This document shows positions 1 to 7,236 of a DNA stretch of 22,392 nt, in pieces. This DNA comes from an uncultured Oscillospiraceae bacterium (GTDB lineage Bacteria; Bacillota; Clostridia; Oscillospirales; Oscillospiraceae), in NCBI GenBank assembly GCA_910585735.1, contig CAJUEU010000029.1, forward strand, positions 1 through 22,392, in the 5' to 3' direction. The notes below the pieces were generated by a model, which ran no database searches, was not told the DNA's origin, and was given only the letters and a program-made list of their open reading frames with translations. Each line of letters begins with the position of its first letter. Positions within the stretch are counted from its first letter, which is position 1. The translations under genes and the position numbers were made by a program.

Positions 1-16
1 AAATCAGATAGTCCAT
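1..16 (-). CDS. Start of a leftward gene cut by the window edge
   Basis: On the minus strand an ATG at 16-14 opens a reading frame (M-D-Y-L-I) that runs off the left edge. A strong Shine-Dalgarno sequence, GGAGGTG at 35-29, precedes it. The gap to the ATG is 12 nt, a little long. A near-consensus minus-strand promoter lies at 113-141, so a real gene probably begins here. Five codons say nothing about its product. Confidence 0.4.
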
Positions 17-112
17 GCCGTGCTTTTACACCTCCGTATTTGATTTTGATGTTTGGGCCATTGAGCCCCTCAAAAGGAGAAAACGATCTCATCCTTAATT
101 TACACCGAATCT

Positions 113-141
113 ATTGTAAATCTCAAGTGCCTTTCTGTCAA
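113..141 (-). promoter_or_regulatory. SigA-type promoter of the left-edge gene
   Basis: Read on the minus strand: TTGACA (141-136), 17-nt spacer, TACAAT (118-113). Transcription would start near 106 and leave a leader of about 90 nt before the ATG at 16. The -35 box sits inside one arm of the inverted repeat at 136-162. Confidence 0.7.
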
Positions 142-162
142 GAAATTTCCCCTTTCTTGACA
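136..162. repeat. Perfect 10-bp inverted repeat over the -35 box (operator-like)
   Basis: TGTCAAGAAA (136-145) and TTTCTTGACA (153-162) are exact reverse complements, separated by seven bases (TTTCCCC). Each arm carries a TTGACA hexamer, one per strand. Only the leftward hexamer has a good -10 at 17 nt; the rightward one has none. The placement suits a dimeric regulator binding over the -35 region. That role is inferred. Confidence 0.5.
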
Positions 163-432
163 AACAAAAATCAAAAAAGCACACCCCGCACGCAAACTGT
201 TTTCTTCCAAAGCCATGAACGGCAATGGATTTCAGCCGCCACAAATTTCCACTCAACAAACGCGAATAGAAACGGCTGTGGGGGCAAAGATACGCAAAGA
301 CATCTTGAAATTTTCCTTTTTTAAGATGTAAAAAACATCAAGGCACCTTGGTGTTAAAACACATAGTAAACTACAGCCTATGATTACATACCTTCAAGGG
401 CAACGGCGCCGGCAGCGGAAATAAAAATATTA
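163..432. other. AT-rich intergenic stretch, no supported gene
   Basis: I see no convincing coding region here. The one notable structure is an imperfect palindrome at 334-355 (arms AACATCAAGG and CCTTGGTGTT). Read leftward it is followed by TTTTTT, so it could be a weak second terminator behind the kinase gene or a protein-binding site. An open frame at 40-324 (+) has no ribosome site and an unremarkable composition. Confidence 0.5.
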
Positions 433-469
433 GGGTCAGGGCCTGACCGCGATCGTCAGGCCCTGACCC
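433..469 (-). terminator. Terminator of the HTH/kinase operon
   Basis: A perfect 15-bp stem (433-447 with 455-469, loop CGCGATC) begins two bases beyond the kinase stop codon. Read leftward it is followed by a T-rich run (TAATATTTTTATTT). Stem strength, position and T-run fit a Rho-independent terminator. Confidence 0.8.
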
Positions 470-471
470 CC

Positions 472-1281
472 TCAAAAATAGATGCCATAGCGCCGCATCT
501 GCTCGAAAATGATCCCCTCGACCCGGCGCAGCAGCCCCTCAGAATAAAAGCCTTGCAGGGACTTCAGCAGCTCCGTAACATCCTTTTTGTGGAAGGAAAG
601 CTTCAGATAGGAGCCGTACAGGTCGTTGGCCGCCTCCACCTGTTCGTCAAAGGTCCGGGCGAAGGGCTTGGCCTGGACTGCTCCAATACAGGTGTATATA
701 TCCGCATCCTCTGGATAATCGTGAAGGTCAGACAACAGTGCCAGACCGTTATCGAAAATGGGGCACAGCCGGAATTTGCCGCTGTCCTCACCGCGGATCA
801 CAGCCAGGTTGTTGGTGTGGCGGTCCTCATTAAGGAAGAAGGCGTCCAGCTCTAACAGAGTGGTGAGATACTGCCCCACGTCGCTCAATCCTGTGACCCT
901 TTCCACAAAGTTCACAGTATATTGGAGCCGCTCTTTGGGCTCTGTCATACGTCCAAGGGTTTGGGCCAATCCCTGGCCTTCGTGGGCTCGATGCAGTCGC
1001 TCCAGAGGGACCAGCATTTCCCCCTTTTTTCGGAAGTTCTCACTTTCACAGCCCCGAAGCTCACGGCCCTGATATTCGATCACCACAGGCTGGTACAGCA
1101 CAAAATCATGTACGTTGGATCTTGTGAGCAGGTGAGATACTATGATCTCCGACAGTGCCTCATAGCCCATGTGGTCGGCCTTGTACCATTTCTCCTTCAC
1201 CTGCCACTTGGGCTGGTCTCCCTTCGAGGTATGACCGGTGAGTGCCTCCTGGGGTACAGCATCCAGATTGATCCGCTCCAT
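472..1281 (-). CDS. HipA-like serine/threonine kinase, core domain only
   Basis: This 269-residue protein looks like the catalytic core of the HipA kinase fold without HipA's N-terminal subdomain. Visible elements are a glycine/lysine loop near 15-25 (GHTSKGDQ), K34 in KWYKAD as a possible ATP-contacting lysine, the catalytic-loop motif NEDRHTNN at 151-158, and the metal-binding aspartate in FDNG (176-179). The motifs look intact, so the enzyme is probably active. HipA toxins phosphorylate tRNA synthetases or other translation targets; the target here is unknown. Its ATG overlaps the upstream TAA stop by one base (TAATG), so translation is coupled. I recall the same two-gene pair, annotated as hypothetical, in other Firmicutes. 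A toxin role is inferred; a housekeeping or phage-defence kinase is possible. Confidence 0.75.
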   Translation of the reverse strand: MERINLDAVPQEALTGHTSKGDQPKWQVKEKWYKADHMGYEALSEIIVSHLLTRSNVHDFVLYQPVVIEYQGRELRGCESENFRKKGEMLVPLERLHRAHEGQGLAQTLGRMTEPKERLQYTVNFVERVTGLSDVGQYLTTLLELDAFFLNEDRHTNNLAVIRGEDSGKFRLCPIFDNGLALLSDLHDYPEDADIYTCIGAVQAKPFARTFDEQVEAANDLYGSYLKLSFHKKDVTELLKSLQGFYSEGLLRRVEGIIFEQMRRYGIYF

Positions 1282-1871
1282 TAGCCCACCTTCCTTTCCG
1301 GGTAATATTGAATCTTAAGCCACATGTCGTCCTCTGCCGTCCTGCCCTTTGTTTTTTCAACGATTTGCAGCGGGTCATAGGATTCCAGCCCCAGCCGCCT
1401 CAATTCGGCCTTGAGAAGTCCCCGGCTTTGGGGAAAACAACGCTCTGACAGAAATATCTCAAAATCCTCCCAAGTGGGTTGCTCATTGGCCCCAAAGGCC
1501 CGAAGAAGAACATCCTGCGTTCGATTCTGGATCTTGACCTTCTGCCGGGCAAAATCCACATCGATCACCGTGCAGGGTTTTTGCCGATACATATAGGCCA
1601 ACCGCATGGTATATCCTTTTTCGGGCGGATGATTCAAATATTTTATGAGAACCCGCCGGGAGGTCTGATAGCGGCAAGCGAGCTCGTCCAAAGTCGCTCC
1701 TTCCACCAGAAGCGTACGGATGTCGGCCACATCCGCTTCGGTAAATTTTTTCTTACGCCCGGCATGTCGGCTGTTTTTTTGCTTTATCGATGCCGCCAAC
1801 CGCTTCAATTCTATGACATCATCTGTCCCAAAAAGCTCCAGGCAAAGCTGCCGATAATCCGTACCCTCCAT
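1281..1871 (-). CDS. HTH protein with a HipS-like C-terminal domain, partner of the HipA-like kinase
   Basis: This is a 196-residue protein. Residues about 38-80 (GRKKKFTEADVADI... SRRVLIKYLN) look like a resolvase/Hin-type helix-turn-helix. Residues about 88-190 form a separate domain that carries RCFPQSR (144-150), a YDPLQIVEKT segment (165-174) and AEDDMWL (179-185). The order of these elements resembles the N-subdomain 1 of HipA, where a 'NLLPDS..R' helix is followed by a 'DPFDLL..IG' stretch. That is the part the neighbouring kinase lacks, and the part that is a separate protein (HipS) in HipBST systems. I infer that it combines DNA binding with kinase neutralisation. The start at 1871 follows a weak GAGGCGAG site. 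It is the first gene of the operon. Confidence 0.6.
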   Translation of the reverse strand: MEGTDYRQLCLELFGTDDVIELKRLAASIKQKNSRHAGRKKKFTEADVADIRTLLVEGATLDELACRYQTSRRVLIKYLNHPPEKGYTMRLAYMYRQKPCTVIDVDFARQKVKIQNRTQDVLLRAFGANEQPTWEDFEIFLSERCFPQSRGLLKAELRRLGLESYDPLQIVEKTKGRTAEDDMWLKIQYYPERKVG

Positions 1872-1916
1872 TTTTCTCGCCTCAATTCATATATGTTACT
1901 TTATTAATTTAATCAT

Positions 1917-1945
1917 AGTATATTCTATTTGCGGGCGATTGTCAA
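1917..1945 (-). promoter_or_regulatory. Strong promoter of the HTH/kinase operon
   Basis: Read leftward: TTGACA (1945-1940), exactly 17 nt, TATACT (1922-1917). The leader to the ATG at 1871 is about 40 nt. It contains a CATATATG palindrome (1888-1895), a possible site for self-repression by the HTH protein (inferred). Confidence 0.75.
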
Positions 1946-2424
1946 TCCCTATTTAGTTTGCTTGTGCGTCTGGACCATCCAAGGTCATACGCGCGATGCT
2001 CCTGTCCCACAGTATGGCAAAAAATACAAGGCTCAATACCGAAATCTCCCTTCCCAATCTATCACAGCGAAGTTTCTTTCGGCTTTCGATCATTGCTGCC
2101 ACAAAATTTGCCCTTACGCTGGACTTTTCCTGCCAAATAAGATATAATAAATGTGAAATTGCCAACTTTATAATCGAAATTTGAATACTATGATTTTATG
2201 AGCGGTTATCGCTCACCGTAGCATTTCAATAAAATCCTCCAGAAGCCTTGAAAACAAAGGATTTCTTGCAGTGTGTTCGCCTTATCCCTTTATTCGGTTT
2301 CACACAAGTTTACCCTTGCCCCAACTGCCCATAAGGGCAAAAACAAGGGCAAGAAAATCCCAGAAATTACTCAGGATAGAGTTGTGTTACAGGCTGGATT
2401 TCGAAGCCCAAATCTATCCCCTGA
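1946..2424. other. Degenerate intergenic region, no supported gene
   Basis: Short open frames occur on both strands, but none has a ribosome site or recognisable composition. A 6-bp hairpin lies at 2199-2215 (TGAGCG/CGCTCA). From about 2390 a frame different from the downstream surface-protein frame reads like the beginning of a bacterial Ig-like domain (PIISISKPSKQVIKKGET, nt 2429-2482). This is probably eroded sequence of the S-layer-type gene that follows. Confidence 0.4.
2120..2148 (+). promoter_or_regulatory. Possible promoter upstream of the surface-protein remnant
   Basis: TGGACT (2120-2125), 17 nt, perfect TATAAT (2143-2148). The -35 box is only a partial match. It would have driven the gene whose remnant begins near 2425. 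Confidence 0.35.
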
Positions 2425-3636
2425 GCCAATTATAAGTATTTCAAAACCTTCAAAACAAGTAATAAAAAAGGGGGAGACATCACAATATCCGGGAAAACAG
2501 AGGGCAGCCACCGCACAGAGTGTGGGTATGTGGTCAAGGCACAGGTAGAGCTTCCCGCCTTGAAGCACCAAATTTCGGATGACTGGCATTATGATACGGA
2601 TCACGGCTCAATAGGCCATTGGCACACATGTAAAAATTGTGAAGATATTTTTGGCCTTGAACATCACGCGGAGGATGCGGGGGTAGTAACCAAGGCCCCC
2701 ACCGCCACCACGCCGGGGCTCAAGACCTTTCCCTGCACCCTGTGTGGGTGGACCAGGACCGAAGCGGTCCCCGCGACGGGCAGGCCGGTAGACCCGGGGC
2801 CCGGCGTCACTACGCCGTCAGAGCCCCAAAAGTATGCCATCACCCTTCCAGAGGATCTCACGGGCGGAACCGTAACGGCAGATTTGGAAGCCGCCGAGGC
2901 CGGCAGCGAATTTACCTTAACCGCAGAGCCTCAGGAGGGCTTCCGGCTGCGTTTGTTGTCCGCTGCGGATACCAAGGGCAAAGAACTCGAGCTGACGGAG
3001 CAAAGCAATGGGAAATATACGTTTACCATGCCTGCTTCTGAGGTGAACGTGTCCGCGGTCTTTGAGAAATTGCCAAAGGAAAAGAAGGAGCTTCCCTTCA
3101 CCGATGCGAAAGCGAATTCCTGGTACTACGCCGCGGTGGACCAGATGTATCAGGAGGGGCTCATGGGCGGCACGACCCAGACCACCTTCTCCCCCTCCAC
3201 CCCGGCCAGCCGGGCCATGCTGGTCACTATCCTGTACCGTTTGGAGGGGGAGCCCACCATAACAGACCCCACCAGCTTCCCGGATGTGAAAGCGAAATGG
3301 AGCGCTCCGGCTATCGCCTGGGCGGCAGAGCATGAGATCGTACTGGGCTACGCGGATGGGAACTTTGGCCCCAATGACGAGATCACCCGGGAACAGGTGG
3401 CCGTCATTCTGTTTCGGTACGCTCAGTATAAGGGTTGGGACACTACGGCGAGAGGGGATCTGTCCCAGTATTCCGACAGTGGAAAAGTCCACAAGTATGC
3501 CCGGGAGGCTATGGAGTGGGCAGTTGGGACTGGACTGATGGGCGGCAGGACCCAGGACTGGCTGGCCCCTCGTGAGACCACCACCCGGGCCGAATTGGCC
3601 GTGATGCTGGTGAGATGGAACAGCAGCGTGGTATGA
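2425..3636 (+). pseudogene. 5'-truncated S-layer homology (SLH) surface protein
   Basis: The reading frame is open from 2425 to the stop at 3634-3636; a GTG at 2530 is the first usable start but has no Shine-Dalgarno site. The product lacks the signal peptide an SLH protein needs. It opens with a cysteine-containing module typical of these proteins (HWHTCKNCEDIFG... CTLCGWTRTEAVPATG). A divergent repeat domain follows (about nt 2830-3075, ending FTMPASEVNVSAVFE), then three SLH repeats (about 3095-3255, 3275-3420, 3450-3630; e.g. SWYYAAVDQMYQEGLMGG). SLH repeats bind pyruvylated cell-wall polymers. Ig-like coding sequence just upstream lies in another frame, pointing to a frameshift plus loss of the 5' end. 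A small expressed fragment cannot be excluded. Confidence 0.7.
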
Positions 3637-3649
3637 TTTTATGAAAAAG

Positions 3650-3684
3650 CGGCGTCTGTCATATTCTGACTGACGCCGTTTTTC
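3650..3684 (+). terminator. Terminator after the SLH remnant
   Basis: CGGCGTC (3650-3656) pairs with GACGCCG (3672-3678). A shorter inner stem lies within the loop and TTTTTCTTT follows. The A-run before the stem would let it work leftward too. Confidence 0.8.
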
Positions 3685-3799
3685 TTTCCTGAAATTGTCA
3701 ATCAAAAATACGCATATAAAATTGCGCTGGGGCAAAGATATGCTCGGATTCTCGATCCGAACAAAATCCAAAATTCAGAAAAAAGAGGAGATGTCGATT

Positions 3800-3988
3800 A
3801 TGAGTACCAATCCTGTTGTCCCCAGCGCTCGCGAGGCTCTGAACAAGTTCAAGATGGAGGCTGCTTCCCAGGTGGGTGTCAACCTCAAGCAGGGCTACAA
3901 TGGCGACCTGACCGCCAAGGAGGCCGGCTCCGTGGGCGGCCAGATGGTCAAGAAGATGATCGAGTCCTACGAGAACGGCCTGAAGTAA
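3800..3988 (+). CDS. Alpha/beta-type small acid-soluble spore protein
   Basis: This 62-residue protein coats spore DNA and protects it from UV and heat damage; it is made in the forespore and degraded at germination by the Gpr protease. The family signature is clear: SAREALNKFKMEAASQVG near the N-terminus, including the E-A/S region where Gpr cuts, and AKEAGSVGGQMVKKMIESYE at the C-terminus. Family members are usually 60-75 residues. The ATG at 3800 lies 9 nt after GAGGAG (3785-3790). The ATG at 3791 directly abuts that site and is less likely. The gene stands alone between two terminators, as such genes commonly do. SigG control is expected from family knowledge, but I could not place a convincing SigG promoter. 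Confidence 0.93.
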   Translation: MSTNPVVPSAREALNKFKMEAASQVGVNLKQGYNGDLTAKEAGSVGGQMVKKMIESYENGLK

Positions 3989-4021
3989 GTCTTTCCCGAC
4001 TGAAAAGAAAAAACGGCCGCG

Positions 4022-4063
4022 CAGGAGCCTGTTCCCAAATGGGAACAGGCTCCTGTCTTTTTT
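4022..4063 (+). terminator. Terminator of the spore protein gene
   Basis: A perfect 15-bp stem (4022-4036 with 4041-4055), AAAT loop, followed by TCTTTTTT. It is a textbook Rho-independent terminator. Confidence 0.92.
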
Positions 4064-4085
4064 GCCTGAAAGTTGATCCTTTGCC

Positions 4086-4114
4086 TTGTATTTTTTCCGA
4101 AGAGCGTATATAAT
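4086..4114 (+). promoter_or_regulatory. Probable promoter of glf
   Basis: TTGTAT (4086-4091), 17 nt, perfect TATAAT (4109-4114). It would give a leader of about 105 nt containing the inverted repeat at 4166-4194. A second TATAAT at 4174-4179 lies inside that repeat but lacks a good -35 box. Confidence 0.55.
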
Positions 4115-4165
4115 AAATTGATTTATCGCGGAAATTTAAGAAAATCTTTCTTTCTCTTTCCCTGC

Positions 4166-4194
4166 TCCGCTGATATAATAGGCCTATCAGCGGA
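4166..4194. repeat. 10-bp perfect inverted repeat in the glf leader
   Basis: TCCGCTGATA (4166-4175) and TATCAGCGGA (4185-4194) are exact reverse complements around a 9-nt spacer, with a second palindrome ATAGGCCTAT (4178-4187) nested across the junction. It is either an operator overlapping the alternative -10 box at 4174-4179 or an RNA hairpin about 30 nt before the glf start. Confidence 0.5.
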
Positions 4195-4225
4195 ACACCC
4201 AAAAACGAGAAAAGGAGCTGTTTTT

Positions 4226-5452
4226 ATGCAGCGTTACGACTGCCTGGTCATCGGCGCCGGCTTTGCCGGAGCTACGGTGGCCGGAGAGCTGGCCCGGGCC
4301 GGAAAAAAGGTCCTGGTGCTGGAAAGGCGTCCTCACGTGGGTGGCAACGCCTACGACTGCCTGGACGATCACGGCGTGCTCATCCACAAGTATGGCCCTC
4401 ACATCTTCCACACCAATGACAAGCGGGTCTTTGAATACCTCTCCCAATATACCGACTGGCTGGACTATCAGCACCGGGTGGTGGCCAATGTGCCCAAGGA
4501 CGGCGCGCCCCGGGAGCGGCAGGAGTACCCGGTGCCCTTCAACCTCACCTCGCTGGAGACCGCCTTCGGCCCCGAAAAGGGTAGGGCCTTGGGGGAAAAG
4601 CTCATCTCCGCCTACGGCGCCGAGAAAAAGGTGACGATCCTGGAGCTTCGTCAGAGCAAGGACCCCGAGATCGCCGCCCTGGCCGACTACGTGTACGACC
4701 ACGTTTTTGTCCAATACACCATGAAGCAGTGGGGCCAGACCCCCGAGGAGATCGACCCCAACACCACCGCCCGGGTGCCCGTGTTCCTCTCCCGGGACGA
4801 CCGCTATTTTCAGGATAAATACCAGGGAATGCCCATCGAAGGCTATACCCCCCTCTTCCAGAAGCTCCTCCGCCACCCCAACATCACCCTGAAGCTGAGC
4901 GCCGATGCCAGGCGGCACCTGTCCCTGGAGGCCGGGAAGCTCCTTCTGGACGGAGAGCCCTTTGACGGCGCTGTGGTCTACACCGGCCAAGCCGACGAGC
5001 TCTTTGACTTCCAGTTCGGCCCCCTCCCCTACCGGACCCTGGATTTCCAATTCGAGACCTGGCAGGAGCAGCTCCCCGGCAAGCCGGTGCCCGCCGGGCG
5101 GCGTCCTCTTCCGGCCGGGGAATTCTATCAAACCCACGCCACGGTGAACTACACCATGGATAAGCCTTACACCCGGATCACCGAGTTCAAGCGGCTCACC
5201 GGCCAGGACCTGCCGGGGCTCACCACCATCATGAAGGAACACTCCCGTTCCTACACCGGGGCCCCCGGCGAGATCCCTTATTACGCCATCATCAACGAGG
5301 AAAACAACGCCCTCTACGCCAAATACAAGGCCGAGGCCGAGCGTTATCCCGATCTCCGCCTGCTGGGCCGGCTGGCCGAGTACAAATACTACAATATGGA
5401 CGCCATTGTAGGCCGGGCGCTGGCTCTGGCGGATGAGCTGCTGGGAAGATAG
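4226..5452 (+). CDS. glf: UDP-galactopyranose mutase
   Basis: This cytoplasmic flavoenzyme interconverts UDP-galactopyranose and UDP-galactofuranose, supplying galactofuranose for surface glycans. The 408-residue product opens with a Rossmann FAD site (GAGFAG at 10-15, acidic residue E33 in VLERR, GGN at 39-41). It then shows the family's HKYGPHIFHT segment (54-63), a middle QYTMKQWG motif, and the C-terminal EYKYYNMDAIVGRAL segment that contacts flavin. Bacterial Glf is usually 365-400 residues. The ATG at 4226 follows AAAGGAG (4211-4217) at 8 nt; the longer open frame from 4073 runs through promoter sequence and is not used. The glycosyltransferase gene follows 91 nt downstream on the same strand, suggesting one transcript for a galactofuranose-containing polymer. 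Confidence 0.93.
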   Translation: MQRYDCLVIGAGFAGATVAGELARAGKKVLVLERRPHVGGNAYDCLDDHGVLIHKYGPHIFHTNDKRVFEYLSQYTDWLDYQHRVVANVPKDGAPRERQEYPVPFNLTSLETAFGPEKGRALGEKLISAYGAEKKVTILELRQSKDPEIAALADYVYDHVFVQYTMKQWGQTPEEIDPNTTARVPVFLSRDDRYFQDKYQGMPIEGYTPLFQKLLRHPNITLKLSADARRHLSLEAGKLLLDGEPFDGAVVYTGQADELFDFQFGPLPYRTLDFQFETWQEQLPGKPVPAGRRPLPAGEFYQTHATVNYTMDKPYTRITEFKRLTGQDLPGLTTIMKEHSRSYTGAPGEIPYYAIINEENNALYAKYKAEAERYPDLRLLGRLAEYKYYNMDAIVGRALALADELLGR

Positions 5453-5504
5453 GCAGCCTTTGGCTGCCGGGACAGTCGTTGACCGAAGGTCAATGACATC
5501 CCCC
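5452..5504 (+). repeat. Two-hairpin intergenic repeat element, copy A
   Basis: Hairpin 1 is GGCAGCC-TTT-GGCTGCC (5452-5468); its first G is the last base of the glf stop codon. Hairpin 2 is TTGACC-GAA-GGTCAA (5479-5493), flanked by GTC/GAC and GGGA/TCCC pairs. A second copy lies in reverse orientation at 14905-14960. There hairpin 1 is identical and hairpin 2 has a different stem sequence but still pairs. Confidence 0.75.
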
Positions 5505-5543
5505 GGGGCTCTATGAAAAATCAGAGATAGGAGTAGGATCAGA

Positions 5544-6572
5544 ATGGATAAAATACTCACCTTCGCGGTGCCCTGCTACAATTCCGCGGACTATATGGAC
5601 CACTGTGTGGAGACTCTGCTCACCGGCGGAGAGGACATTGAGATCATCCTGGTGGACGATGGCTCCACCAAGGACGCCACCCCTCAGAAGTGCGACGAGT
5701 GGGCCGCCAAATACCCCGACATCGTCCGGGTCATCCACCAGCCCAACGGCGGCCACGGGGAGGGTGTCAACCAGGGTATCCGCAACGCCAGGGGCCTCTA
5801 CTACAAGGTGGTGGACTCCGACGACTGGCTGGACACCGAGGCCCTTCAGAAAGTGCTCGACAAGCTGCGGGAGTGTGCCCGGTGGGAGTCCCCCCTGGAC
5901 CTGCTCATTGCCAACTACGTCTACGAGCACGTGGAGGACAAGACCCAGAAGGTCATGGGCTACAAGAACGTGTTCCCCCAGGACCGGGTGTTCACCTGGG
6001 AGGAGATGGGCCGGTTCCGCCCCTCCCAGTACCTGCTGATGCACTCGGTGATCTACCGCACCCAGCTCCTGCGGGACTGCGGCCTGGAATTGCCCAAGCA
6101 CACCTTCTACGTGGACAATATTTTTGTCTATGAGCCCCTGCCCTGGGTCAAGAGCATCTATTATATGGACCTGGACCTCTACCGCTACTTTATCGGCCGG
6201 GCCGACCAGTCGGTGAACGAGTCGGTAATGGTGGGCCGCATCGACCAGCAGCTCCGGGTGAACCGGCACATGATCGAAAAGCCCGATTTGAAGGCGGTCC
6301 AAGCCAAGAGCCCCAAGCTGGCCCGGTACATGACCAGCTATCTCTCCATGATGCTGACCATCTCCTCCATCTTCCTGAACATCGACGGCTCCCCCGAGGC
6401 CCTGGGCAAGCGCACCGAGCTGTGGGAGTACCTGCGGACAGTGGACCCCAAGCTCCACCACAAGATGAAGTACCGGGCCCTCTCGGCCTTCACCCTGCTC
6501 CCCGGCTACCAGGGGCGGAAGCTCACCATCTCGGTCTACCGCCTGGCCAGAAAGATCTATAAGTTTAACTGA
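5544..6572 (+). CDS. Family 2 (GT-A) glycosyltransferase
   Basis: This 342-residue protein is an inverting nucleotide-sugar glycosyltransferase, probably cytoplasmic or peripheral on the membrane. The GT-A fold is evident: ILTFAVPCYNSADYM at 4-18, the nucleotide-binding VDDGST (37-42), NGGHGEGVNQGIRNARG in the 68-84 region, and the metal-binding DSDDW (91-95). No transmembrane segment is obvious, and the C-terminus is basic (RLARKIYKFN). Sugar donor and acceptor cannot be read from the sequence. Being next to glf makes UDP-galactofuranose or a galactofuranose-containing acceptor plausible. The ATG at 5544 follows GGAG/AGGA sequences at 5530-5537. A bidirectional terminator follows directly. 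Confidence 0.88.
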   Translation: MDKILTFAVPCYNSADYMDHCVETLLTGGEDIEIILVDDGSTKDATPQKCDEWAAKYPDIVRVIHQPNGGHGEGVNQGIRNARGLYYKVVDSDDWLDTEALQKVLDKLRECARWESPLDLLIANYVYEHVEDKTQKVMGYKNVFPQDRVFTWEEMGRFRPSQYLLMHSVIYRTQLLRDCGLELPKHTFYVDNIFVYEPLPWVKSIYYMDLDLYRYFIGRADQSVNESVMVGRIDQQLRVNRHMIEKPDLKAVQAKSPKLARYMTSYLSMMLTISSIFLNIDGSPEALGKRTELWEYLRTVDPKLHHKMKYRALSAFTLLPGYQGRKLTISVYRLARKIYKFN

Positions 6573-6581
6573 GAATAGAGA

Positions 6582-6622
6582 TAACAAAGCCCCGGGAGCG
6601 GTACGCTCCCGGGGCTTTGTTA
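6582..6622. terminator. Bidirectional terminator between convergent genes
   Basis: A perfect 19-bp stem (6582-6600 with 6604-6622), loop GTA. It begins 10 nt after the glycosyltransferase stop and ends 10 nt before the stop of the leftward regulator gene. T-rich ends exist on both strands (GCTTTGTTA), so it can serve both genes. Confidence 0.88.
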
Positions 6623-6631
6623 TGGTCGTTC

Positions 6632-7216
6632 CTATCCTTTGACCCGGAAAAGGCCGTGGCGGTTGCAGTAGGCAAAAATAGCCCCGCCGGGCCAGTAGGA
6701 AAGTCGGACCTCAGGCCGCTGCTCGGGATAGAGCTTGACCAGCTCCATCCGGTCATACCGCACCTGGGCAATGAAGGAGATATAGTGGTCCTTCTCCATG
6801 GGATGGTCCAGGGAGATCAGGGTCTGAAGGTCCCAGATCTCCACCTGGATCTCATGCTCTTCGTCGCACTCCTCGGCCTCCAGCGGGGGCAGGGCCACCC
6901 CGCAGCAGTGGAAGGCCCCCTCCCCAAAGGCGTGGATCACATTGCCGCACACCGGGCAGACATAGAATTTGCCCCGGAGGGGATTGCCCGCCCGGTTTTG
7001 GTTGGTGATCTGCTCCCCCGAGAGAAGCTCGGCCACCGACACCCCCAGAGCGGAACTCAGGGGCTCCAGAAGGCTCAGGTCGGGCAGGCCCCGGCCGGTC
7101 TCCCATTTACTCACCGCCTTGTCACTGACGGCGATGCGGTCGGCCAGCTGGCGCTGAGTCAACCCTTTTTTCTCCCGGAGGGTCTTGACGGCCGCCCCGG
7201 TCACATAGCTGTTCAT
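6632..7216 (-). CDS. XRE-family HTH regulator fused to a desulfoferrodoxin-like domain
   Basis: This is a 194-residue two-part protein. Residues 8-62 are a Cro/C1-type HTH (LREKKGLTQRQLADRIAVSDKAVSKWE). Residues 84-194 match class I desulfoferrodoxin. A rubredoxin-like site has Cys87, Cys90, Cys104 and Cys105. A superoxide-reductase-like site has His121, His138 (HPM), His144, Cys184 and His187 (YCNRHG). The 6, 40 and 3-residue steps from His138 onward agree with desulfoferrodoxin. The catalytic lysine of the EKH motif is Glu120 here (EEH). I infer an iron-dependent redox-sensing transcription factor; superoxide reduction is possible but less likely without the lysine. ATG at 7216 follows AAAGGAG. 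Confidence 0.82.
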   Translation of the reverse strand: MNSYVTGAAVKTLREKKGLTQRQLADRIAVSDKAVSKWETGRGLPDLSLLEPLSSALGVSVAELLSGEQITNQNRAGNPLRGKFYVCPVCGNVIHAFGEGAFHCCGVALPPLEAEECDEEHEIQVEIWDLQTLISLDHPMEKDHYISFIAQVRYDRMELVKLYPEQRPEVRLSYWPGGAIFAYCNRHGLFRVKG

Positions 7217-7236
7217 ATGGTTTCGCTCCTTTCTTC

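Noticed and set aside
163..185. Rightward promoter from TTGACA at 157-162
   Set aside because: No -10-like hexamer occurs at 16-18 nt; the sequence there is CACACC.
40..324. 94-residue rightward ORF near the left edge
   Set aside because: It lacks a ribosome site, runs antisense through a good leftward promoter and its leader, and has no recognisable composition.
1929..2184. Overlapping short ORFs on both strands
   Set aside because: They have no ribosome sites and no family resemblance, and they cover the promoter of the HTH/kinase operon.
4187..5560. 457-residue leftward ORF
   Set aside because: It is the antisense shadow of glf in high-G+C sequence, with repetitive Gly/Val/Leu/His composition.
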